The translations under genes were made by a program, and so were the position numbers. This document shows, one piece after another, positions 8,928 to 15,939 of a stretch of 64,000 bases of DNA (positions within the stretch are counted from its first letter, which is position 1; every line of letters begins with the position of its first letter). The DNA is from Koleobacter methoxysyntrophicus (GTDB lineage Bacteria; Bacillota; Thermosediminibacteria; Koleobacterales; Koleobacteraceae). Where the stretch lies: contig NZ_CP059066.1 in NCBI RefSeq assembly GCF_017301615.1, positions 1,657,001-1,721,000 of the forward strand. Direction: 5' to 3'. A model generated the notes under the pieces. It was not told where the DNA came from. It was given only the letters and a program-made list of their open reading frames with translations, and ran no database searches.

Positions 8928-10335
8928 CCCGGTGGCCTTCTTCTATGAGATGCAGTTTATCCTCCACCATCTGTCTTTTCTTCGGATTTTGCTGTTCAAA
9001 GACTTTCAGCTGCTCTTCGATGGCTTTTTCCCCTGCCATTCTGGTTTCTTCTGAAGCGTAATCTATAAGGTATTCCTTAAAGGTAAGGACGGCGTTGGGC
9101 ATACAGTAATTGTGGACAAAACCGGGTTTTGCAAAGGACATGAAGTGGTCACCGGTTCTGCCGGCTCTGTAACATGCGGTGCAGAAGGAAGGAATGCACC
9201 CCAGTTTACATACTTCACGCATGACCTCATCCAGGGACCTCACATCACCCAGCTGGAATTGTTCCCTTTCGGGTATGTGGTCCATTTCGGACTTTTTGTA
9301 GCCCCCTATGCCGATCCTTGAACCCGCATCGATCTGAGAGACGCCTAAAGGTATTACTTCTTTCCTCAATTCAGGTTTTTCCCTAGCCGTCAGAATCATA
9401 CCGGTGTAAGGTACCGAGAGGCGGATTATGGCTACCAGTTTTTTGAAGTCATCATCGGAGACCCTGTATTTTGCTTTCCCTATAAATGGGGTATTCAATG
9501 CGGGTTCCAGTCTGGGGAAGGAGATAGTATGAGGTCCTACCCCTCCAAAGGTATTTTCTAGGTGGATGGTGTGATATAGAAGGCCCATAACCTCAAACTT
9601 CCAGTCATACAGCCCGAATAAGGCCCCTATCCCTACATCATCGATTCCTGCTTCCATAGCTCTGTCCAGGGCATACAGCCTCCACTGATAATTGCTCTTT
9701 AAAGTGCCTTTAGGATGCAGTTTTGCATAGGTTTCGTGGTGGTATGTCTCCTGGAAGATCTGGAAGGTACCTATACCTACCTCATGGAGCTTTTTAAACC
9801 CTTCAACATCCATAGGTGCGGCATTGATGTTTACCCTGCGGATTTCCCCATTGCCGGCTTTTGTATCATAGACTACCCTTATGGTTTCTGCAATAAAATC
9901 GGCATCATAATCGGGGTGTTCACCGTAAACCAGGATAAGGCGTTTATGACCCTTATTTACCAGCACATTGACTTCTTCCTGCAATTCATCCATTGTTAGG
10001 GTTTTCCGTTCAATGGCCCTGTTGTCCCTTCTAAAGCCGCAGTAAAGGCAGTTATTTGTGCATTTGTTGCCGATGTACAGCGGTGCAAAGAAGACGATTC
10101 TGTTGCCGTAAACATCCTCTTTAATTTCCCTTGCAAGGGCAAACATTTCTTCCAGAAGATCAGGGTCCTCTATCTGCAGGAGCTTAGCCGTTTCTTCCGG
10201 TTCAAGACGGGCCTTTGCCCTGGACTTGGCAAATATTTCCTTTACTTCGGCCGGTTCAGGGTTTTTTGAATCTTCTAATAAATCCCATATTTTACCATCA
10301 TCGATAAAATCCTTTTCAATTGTTTTTTCTAACAT
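8914..10335 (-). CDS. hydG: [FeFe]-hydrogenase H-cluster maturase HydG (radical SAM tyrosine lyase)
   Basis: HydG cleaves tyrosine to p-cresol and builds the Fe(CO)2CN units of the hydrogenase H-cluster. The radical-SAM motif CTNNCLYC lies at residues 92-99. The second-cluster motif CTAC-x22-C near the C-terminus (FCTACYRAGRTGDHF...NYC) is the HydG signature that separates it from ThiH and HydE. Length (473) is normal. Start ATG 10335 has AAAGGGGG upstream; an in-frame start at 10371 would lie within the leader. A sigma-A-like promoter at 10515-10543 and a leader with a mini-ORF precede it. HydE, HydF and the hydrogenase are not in this window; a TM1266-type hydrogenase regulator is at 22123. 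Confidence 0.96.
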   Translation of the reverse strand: MLEKTIEKDFIDDGKIWDLLEDSKNPEPAEVKEIFAKSRAKARLEPEETAKLLQIEDPDLLEEMFALAREIKEDVYGNRIVFFAPLYIGNKCTNNCLYCGFRRDNRAIERKTLTMDELQEEVNVLVNKGHKRLILVYGEHPDYDADFIAETIRVVYDTKAGNGEIRRVNINAAPMDVEGFKKLHEVGIGTFQIFQETYHHETYAKLHPKGTLKSNYQWRLYALDRAMEAGIDDVGIGALFGLYDWKFEVMGLLYHTIHLENTFGGVGPHTISFPRLEPALNTPFIGKAKYRVSDDDFKKLVAIIRLSVPYTGMILTAREKPELRKEVIPLGVSQIDAGSRIGIGGYKKSEMDHIPEREQFQLGDVRSLDEVMREVCKLGCIPSFCTACYRAGRTGDHFMSFAKPGFVHNYCMPNAVLTFKEYLIDYASEETRMAGEKAIEEQLKVFEQQNPKKRQMVEDKLHLIEEGHRDVYV

Positions 10336-10392
10336 AATGAAACCCCCTTTAAGATTTTTTTGACAGTACATAATAATTAAGTACTATCGATC

Positions 10393-10419
10393 TTAAGGGG
10401 GAAACAGCAGCATTCTCAT
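10393..10419 (-). CDS. Candidate leader peptide upstream of hydG (8 codons)
   Basis: On the minus strand a perfect AAGGAGGT sits eight bases before an ATG that opens the mini-ORF MRMLLFPP and a TAA stop, all within the hydG leader about 58 bases before the hydG start. The ribosome site is stronger than that of most genes here. It may be a regulatory upstream ORF or chance. Two consecutive prolines before the stop could favour ribosome pausing; that is inference. Confidence 0.35.
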   Translation of the reverse strand: MRMLLFPP

Positions 10420-10514
10420 AACTTTCTACCTCCTTAACCTCAGAATTCCTCGGTTTCAGAATAAAACCAAACTGCCTCAAAGTCAGCTAAAAGCCTCCTT
10501 ATCGGCCTATGTTA

Positions 10515-10543
10515 ATTTTATCACAAATAGAATTGAAACACAA
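10515..10543 (-). promoter_or_regulatory. Candidate sigma-A promoter for hydG
   Basis: Read on the minus strand: -35 TTGTGT, a 17-base spacer, -10 TAAAAT. It lies about 180 bases upstream of the hydG start, leaving a long leader that includes the mini-ORF at 10393-10419. Confidence 0.5.
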
Positions 10544-10645
10544 TCTTTTTACCTCAGCAGGATTTCATTTCCCTTCAGTAAGGTTTTTAACATAAATATC
10601 CCTTTAGCTCAGAGAAAATACTCTGTTTATTCGCCAAATCATTTT

Positions 10646-10744
10646 TTATTTTGGTGGAAGGGGCATGATTATCCATGCTATTATATAAAACAATAGACCC
10701 GGGATAAATCCTGTCATAATGATAATCAGGGCTGTAGCGAGGCG
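10646..10744 (-). pseudogene. PspC-like domain remnant (C-terminal end)
   Basis: The minus strand directly after the methyltransferase stop encodes LIIIMTGFIPGLLFYIIAW followed by IIMPLPPK and a stop. This is the typical last transmembrane helix and tail of PspC-domain proteins (pattern LLYIIAWIIMP). The first half of the domain is missing because the methyltransferase frame occupies that space. It is probably a truncated leftover. Confidence 0.55.
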
Positions 10745-10749
10745 ACCTC

Positions 10750-11975
10750 CTATTCTTTTTGTAATACTACCAACCGCTGGGTATTTGTGCCCTTCAGGTT
10801 ATTGGTGACATTAAAACAGTTTGCCAGTTTTGTGAACTGCTGAACCTGGATCATAACTTCCTTTACGTTGAATTTCATGTTTCTGTTTTCTGATGACAGT
10901 TCTTCTGAAATTTCTACAATTACTTCATCCAGATTTAATAAATTTTTCTTTCCCGTTACTCGAACTTCTCCCACTTCAATGACACATATCCCGCCCGGTT
11001 TTAATATCCTGTACATTTCCCTCATTGAATCTTTCATAAATTTCTTCCATTCGCGTATATTGGCGGTCTGTACAATTTTACCCCTAAGCTGTTCACCATC
11101 GATGCCGGTGAACCAGAATTCAAGCCAGTTATCAAGGATATAATCTGCCTTGTCGAGGAAGGGGGGGATGTTACTATTAACTGCACCTTCTCAGAAGGCA
11201 GGTTGCTCATATCCCTCGAATCCTGGGTATTAAATATGTTATCCCTGCTGAAGTTCCTTATATGCTGAATTTTACCGCTCTTGAGGGCCTGGGCTGCCTT
11301 TTTCAGAATCCTCGGCTTAACGGGGCGGTAGTCGGGGGCCTGATTCCTTTTCTGATTTATCTTTATCTGGTTTTCCGGGGGCACGGAAATCTGGGGAAAG
11401 GAATACACGGAAAAAAAACCGTTAGAATGGCCGTGAAGCCGGGAAATGGCTATGAGCTGGATGAATCTGTCGGCATCAGTAGTGTGTTCCTGCAGGTAGT
11501 TTTTAAGATTTACAATTTCCCGAAAGGTTTCGGGATGGTAAAACATGGACAGATCAGGGTGTTTGTTGAAATCAACGGGCATTGTAAGGTCTATTTCTTC
11601 AAGCCTTTTTTCTATTTCCGCATAACTAACAGGATTTGTTTTAGGGTAGCTTAGGATTTCAGAGAGGGGATTTATATCATTTCCCCATGCGGTCCTTCCC
11701 AAGAGATTTGCCTGGAGCATGGTTGTTCCCCTGCCGTTAAACGGATCAAATACAATGTCCCCCTCTGCGGTAAATCTCCTTATGAAGTAATCGGGAAGTT
11801 CCGGTTTAAATGAAGCCCTATAGGATACCACGTAATGAAGGGAATGCATCTGCCTCTGCATGGATGTCCAGAATTCCCCTATTTTTTTAGGGTATTTCTT
11901 CCCCGCCGGGGTGGTTGCCCATTCTGTTATGTATTCGCCTTTATCTTCTAGAAAAGAAAGCTGATTTAATGCCAT
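10750..11975 (-). pseudogene. Site-specific DNA methyltransferase (N4-C/N6-A type), frameshifted
   Basis: An amino-methyltransferase in two frames (11034-11975 and 10750 to about 11160). The first contains the SAM-binding motif VFDPFNGRGTT, then a central variable region, and reaches the catalytic motif TSPP. Beyond it the frame is lost, but the -1 frame continues exactly as FLDKADYILDNWLEFWF and on through KEMYRILKPGG-like motif sequence to the stop at 10750. The lesion is in a run of seven C on the coding strand (plus G 11161-11167); eight C would restore TSPPFLDKAD and a 408-residue protein. The motif order (SAM site first, catalytic site later) is alpha-like. No restriction endonuclease is adjacent, so it would be an orphan enzyme. 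It may be a sequencing error or phase variation. Confidence 0.8.
11161..11167 (-). repeat. Homopolymer (7 C on coding strand) at the methyltransferase frameshift
   Basis: Seven G on the plus strand. Adding one base restores the catalytic TSPPF motif and a continuous frame. It is next to the active-site codons, so length change here would switch the enzyme on or off. Confidence 0.75.
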
Positions 11976-12146
11976 ATTTATTCACCCTTCTTTATAATGA
12001 TTGGATCTCTTTCAATATATTATAGCATCTTTTCCTGAGAAATGGAGGATTTATTTTGGAATATAGACCTTTACAGGAGGATAAAATAAAAAAGCGATCT
12101 ACATTGGCTGGAAAATACCTGAATCAACGGAATTGAAGGTGATAAT

Positions 12147-13172
12147 ATGGCCCTTTTTATCCCCAAAAGGGCATTTTTTGAAAAGGATGCTTTGGATTAT
12201 CCCCTGGGAAGGTCTATATATAAGAGGATGAAGGATATGGGAGTCGAAATAAGGGTCATCGGTTCCCACAACAGAATTCTGGGAATCCCCGGGAAAACCC
12301 CAGCTCAGGCATATTATGAAGGAAAGCGGACCCTTGTTATAGGTGTGCGAAGGAGCAGGGATTTTCAGACCTGCAGGCCTTCTGCCCATTATCAGCTTCC
12401 TATTGCCACAAGCTGCCCGGGAATGTGTGAATACTGTTATTTAAATACAACCCTGGGCAAAAAGCCGTATTTGAGGGTATATGTGAATATCGAAGAGATC
12501 CTGGGCAGGGCTGAGGAATACATTGAGAAAAGGAAGCCGGAAATAACGGTGTTTGAAGGGGCGGCCACCTCTGACCCGCTGCCGACGGAACCCTACACAG
12601 GGAACCTGAAAAAGGTTATAGAATTTTTTGCTGCCCGGGATTACGGCAGGTTTCGTTTCGTGACAAAATTTACTGAAGTGGATTCCCTGCTCCAAATCCA
12701 TCACGGAGGGCATACGCGTTTTCGGTTTAGCCTGAACAGCGACTACGTAATAAGGAGGTTTGAACACAATACCCCGTCCGTGGAGGAGAGACTCCATGCA
12801 GCAGGTAAGGTTTCGAAAGCCGGATACCCTCTAGGGTTTATTATAGCTCCCATCTTAATATATAAAAACTGGAGAGAGGATTACAGTGCCCTTTTCAAAC
12901 ACCTGAAATCACATCTTGAACCTGAGTCCTTAAAAGATATAGCCTTTGAACTTATAACCCATCGTTTTACCAGGAGGGCTAAAGCCAATATATTAGAGGT
13001 ATTCCCTGGTACCTGTCTACCCATGGAAGAGGGAACCAGGAGATTCAAATACGGCCAGTTCGGGTACGGCAAGTTCGTATATCCACCGGAGATAATGGAC
13101 GAAATAAAGGAATTCTTTTACAATTGTATAAACAGATTATTTCCCGAAGGGGAGATTGCGTATTTTGTTTAG
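12147..13172 (+). CDS. splB: Spore photoproduct lyase-like radical SAM protein
   Basis: SplB repairs the spore photoproduct thymine dimer during germination using a SAM-derived radical. This 341-residue protein aligns along its whole length: the radical-SAM motif CPGMCEYC gives Cys 90, 94 and 97, the same positions as in characterised enzymes, followed by family stretches RFRFVTKF, TRFRFSLNSDYVIRRFEHNT and FELITHRFT. The segment corresponding to the catalytic cysteine (about Cys140/141, context ACTSD) reads GAATSDP, with alanine at 140. That cysteine returns the hydrogen atom in known enzymes. A new cysteine occurs in FPGTCLPME. Start ATG has AAGGTGAT upstream. So it is either a divergent subtype or a protein with another lesion or substrate. 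Confidence 0.85.
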   Translation: MALFIPKRAFFEKDALDYPLGRSIYKRMKDMGVEIRVIGSHNRILGIPGKTPAQAYYEGKRTLVIGVRRSRDFQTCRPSAHYQLPIATSCPGMCEYCYLNTTLGKKPYLRVYVNIEEILGRAEEYIEKRKPEITVFEGAATSDPLPTEPYTGNLKKVIEFFAARDYGRFRFVTKFTEVDSLLQIHHGGHTRFRFSLNSDYVIRRFEHNTPSVEERLHAAGKVSKAGYPLGFIIAPILIYKNWREDYSALFKHLKSHLEPESLKDIAFELITHRFTRRAKANILEVFPGTCLPMEEGTRRFKYGQFGYGKFVYPPEIMDEIKEFFYNCINRLFPEGEIAYFV

Positions 13173-13253
13173 AGGCATTAAGTTTGTTAGGCTTATTCTA
13201 TTTCTGCCCTGGGTTCCATTACTGCTTTTTTATTAAGCATTATTAAGGTTGCT

Positions 13254-13712
13254 TCATTCCATAAATTTTCTAAGGAAGATTTCCAGATTATCCAGGGCCT
13301 CCAGGCAGATCTCTTCGCCGATTTCTCGAGCTGCTTTTGTTGCATCACCAAGCGCCCCGTTTGACGTTAGTTCTTCAAGGGTATATGGAACATTTACGGG
13401 ATCACCGCCTATACTCATGAAAGGATAAGGCATACCCTTAAATTCCCCTTTAACCAGTTTATCCTTCCTTAAAATATGGGGAGCAAGGTACAAGATTTCC
13501 GAAACCTCTCTTTCACATGAATGACCGAAGACTTCCGACTTAATATTTTTTTTGATGGCCTTTGGAGCCAGTTTCGTATACTGGGCACTGGCTATTTTTA
13601 TGTCTCTATATTCACCGGTTATTTCTGTAACAGCCGTTTTTATGGTTGATTCATTTCCGCCATGGGAATTCAGTATGAAAAACTTCCTTCTGTTATTTAA
13701 TTTGAGCAGCAT
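13254..13712 (-). pseudogene. Creatininase-family amidohydrolase, N-terminally truncated
   Basis: The 152-residue frame starts at the FFILNSHGGNESTIKTA segment, which matches the central NGHGGN metal-site motif of creatininase-family enzymes, and continues to a normal C-terminus. About 90-100 N-terminal residues, including the first metal ligands, are absent; a stop codon precedes the first ATG and I see no family sequence upstream. The family includes creatinine amidohydrolase and deformylases of riboflavin/F420 biosynthesis. It is most likely a gene remnant. Confidence 0.65.
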
Positions 13713-13949
13713 TTAAAAGAGTTCTATATGAAAAGCTGTATTCCTCTTTTGTGTGGTAAACGTAAAACTACAAAAAAATTGACCAAACCTGCGAACCAAG
13801 TATAGTAAGAATTTTAGCATTGCCGCACTGTAAAGGATAATCACGATATGTTGAAAGATTTCTTCAAAGATACACTGCAGGAAATATTCGAAACAAGGAT
13901 AAATAACCATTTAAGATATTGTTTTCTTTCCCTAAAAAAGAAAAAGTTT

Positions 13950-13984
13950 AAAACCCCTGGCTTTGTAAAATACCAGGGGTTTTT
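13950..13984. terminator. Intrinsic terminator after the thiolase operon
   Basis: AAACCCCTGG and CCAGGGGTTT form a 10-bp stem around a 12-base loop, immediately 3' of the thiolase stop (minus strand), with A/T runs on both sides. It probably ends the four-gene operon 18806-13986. Confidence 0.75.
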
Positions 13985-13985
13985 T

Positions 13986-15146
13986 CTATGGTATATTTTC
14001 AATTATAACGGCGATGCCCTGGCCTCCCCCGACGCACATGGTAGCAAGGCCGTATTTTTTATTTTGCCGTTTTAGCTCATAAATCAACTTTACCAATATT
14101 ACTGCACCTGTAGCACCGACAGGGTGCCCTAATGCGATAGCTCCACCATTGACGTTTACCTTTTCCATATCTAGCTCGAGTTCCTGTATACATGCTAAAG
14201 CTTGTGCGGCAAAGGCTTCGTTTAGCTCTATCAAGTCAATATCGCTCAGTGTCAGGCCAGCCGTTTTCAGTGCTTTTTTAGCGGCAGGAATGGGCCCTAT
14301 CCCCATGATTTCTGGTTCCACACCGGCGCTGGCCCACGAAATTACCCGTGCCATTGGTTTAATCTCCATTTCCTTCACTTTCTGGGAACTCATCATTAGA
14401 ACAGCGGCAGCGCCATCATTTATTGTTGAGGAATTTCCTGCGGTTACGGTACCTCCCGGTTTAAACACCGGTTTTAATCTGGAAAGCACTTCCACCGTTG
14501 AATCCGGCTTGATTCCTTCATCTTTGTCGAAAACCCGTTCCCCATTTTTAGTCTTGACCTTTATGGGTACGATCTCTTCATTAAATTTGCCGCTCGATTG
14601 AGCCTTCCACGCCCTCTTCTGGCTCTGAACCGAGAATACATCCTGCTCATACCGCGTTATATTATAACGTTCAGCTACCCTTTCTGCCGTCATTCCCATG
14701 CCTTCCAACATATCGGTTAAGAGATCAGAACAGATCGTATTTCCTATCCTGTAACCTACCCGGGCTTTCCTCAGCACATACGGGGCATTTGACATCGACT
14801 CCATACCCCCGGCGATTATTATATCTGCACCGCCCATTTTTAACATCATATCGGCCAGCGACACGGCTTTTAAAGCTGAACCGCAGTTCTTGTTGACTGT
14901 ATATGCAGTGGTTTTGATGTCAAATCCTGCCTTTAATACGGCTTCCCGTGCAGGGTTGCCCCTGGGGTCAGTTTGAATGATATTGCCGAGTATAACCTCA
15001 TCCACTGACCCACATGGTAACCGCGCTCTCTCAACTACTTCCTTGAGTACTTGTGCACCTAACTCCTGAGCGGTATAACAGGATAGACTGCCGCAAAATC
15101 GACCGATAGCAGTCCTTACGGCACTGACTATAACCGATTCCTCCAT
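13986..15146 (-). CDS. Thiolase (acetyl-CoA C-acetyltransferase)
   Basis: A 386-residue thiolase that condenses two acetyl-CoA or splits acetoacetyl-CoA or a longer 3-ketoacyl-CoA. Catalytic residues are visible: Cys in VNKNCGSALKA (about residue 88), His in ALGHPVGATGA and the second Cys in CVGGGQG. I prefer ATG 15146 (GAGGAG eleven bases upstream); a GTG at 15158 overlaps the previous stop. It is the last gene of an operon with a cyclase-family hydrolase, a symporter and a beta-keto acid cleavage enzyme. In that setting it would process a 3-ketoacyl-CoA or acetoacetyl-CoA formed by the pathway (inference). Confidence 0.93.
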   Translation of the reverse strand: MEESVIVSAVRTAIGRFCGSLSCYTAQELGAQVLKEVVERARLPCGSVDEVILGNIIQTDPRGNPAREAVLKAGFDIKTTAYTVNKNCGSALKAVSLADMMLKMGGADIIIAGGMESMSNAPYVLRKARVGYRIGNTICSDLLTDMLEGMGMTAERVAERYNITRYEQDVFSVQSQKRAWKAQSSGKFNEEIVPIKVKTKNGERVFDKDEGIKPDSTVEVLSRLKPVFKPGGTVTAGNSSTINDGAAAVLMMSSQKVKEMEIKPMARVISWASAGVEPEIMGIGPIPAAKKALKTAGLTLSDIDLIELNEAFAAQALACIQELELDMEKVNVNGGAIALGHPVGATGAVILVKLIYELKRQNKKYGLATMCVGGGQGIAVIIENIP

Positions 15147-15154
15147 ACTAAATT

Positions 15155-15916
15155 TCACTCCTCGATTATCGCTACCGGGCGGGCCCAGCCAGCGCTGGCC
15201 CCTATTATCTTAATGGGAAACACGGCAACTTTAAACCCATATGGCGGGAGTTTATCTAAATTTGCGAGTTTTTCAATGTGGCAGTACTCTATTTCCCTTC
15301 CGACAAAATGGGCAGCCCATAGGATGTCGTTACGTTTTTCTTTTTTATATTTTTCAGCCTGGATATAAAACGGCACATCCCAACCCCAACCATCGGTACC
15401 CGTTACTTTCACGCCTTGTTTTAGTATCCAGCGGGTAGCATCTGCCGATACCCCTGCATGTATGTTGGCATAGTCCTTGTCATAAAACTTTTTATCAGCA
15501 TCGGTGCGTATCAGCACTATATCGAAAGGCTTGATCTTATATTGGATGCGGTCGAGTTCTTTCTTGATGTCTTCGGTGTCTATTTCGTCCCCTGGATTCT
15601 TATAGGAGAAATCCAGAACTACGCCGTCCCCGTAACACCACTCAAGTGGTATCTGATCAATAGTTTTAGCAGGCTTCCCTTCGGAAGTCGGCCAGAAATG
15701 GTATGGTGCGTCCAGGTGAGTTCCCGTATGGGTGGTCAGTGTGATGTTTTCCAGCGCCCACGCTTTCCCTTCGGGAAAATCTTCTTTTTTCAGATCAAAC
15801 ATGGATGCAGCCTGAATTGCTCCCTCGTCATGAGTCACATATTCAATCTTGGGAGGCATAGGTTCACCTGCGTTGTTGTCCATTGGAACGCTTAAATCGA
15901 TAATTTTAACACTCAT
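15155..15916 (-). CDS. Cyclase-family metal-dependent hydrolase (kynurenine formamidase-like)
   Basis: A 253-residue PF04199 protein. The family signature HxGTHxDxPxH is present as HTGTHLDAPYHFW, giving the metal ligands. Members hydrolyse amides or cyclic compounds (arylformamidase, cyclic imide or lactone hydrolases, isatin hydrolase); the substrate is not predictable here. Start ATG 15916 follows GGAGGG. It lies between the symporter and the thiolase, with its stop beside the thiolase start, so it probably opens or deacylates an intermediate of the compound imported by the operon. Confidence 0.85.
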   Translation of the reverse strand: MSVKIIDLSVPMDNNAGEPMPPKIEYVTHDEGAIQAASMFDLKKEDFPEGKAWALENITLTTHTGTHLDAPYHFWPTSEGKPAKTIDQIPLEWCYGDGVVLDFSYKNPGDEIDTEDIKKELDRIQYKIKPFDIVLIRTDADKKFYDKDYANIHAGVSADATRWILKQGVKVTGTDGWGWDVPFYIQAEKYKKEKRNDILWAAHFVGREIEYCHIEKLANLDKLPPYGFKVAVFPIKIIGASAGWARPVAIIEE

Positions 15917-15939
15917 AAGCTTTCCCTCCTTAAGTTTTT

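Noticed and set aside
8837-9999. Plus-strand ORFs opposite hydG and its neighbour
   Set aside because: They are antisense shadows of a well-conserved gene, with no ribosome sites or family resemblance.
13848-14075. Plus-strand ORF (75 residues) starting MLKDFFKDTLQEIFE with a possible ribosome site
   Set aside because: It runs through the strong terminator at 13950-13984 and into the antisense of the thiolase gene; only the first 30 codons look protein-like and could be chance.
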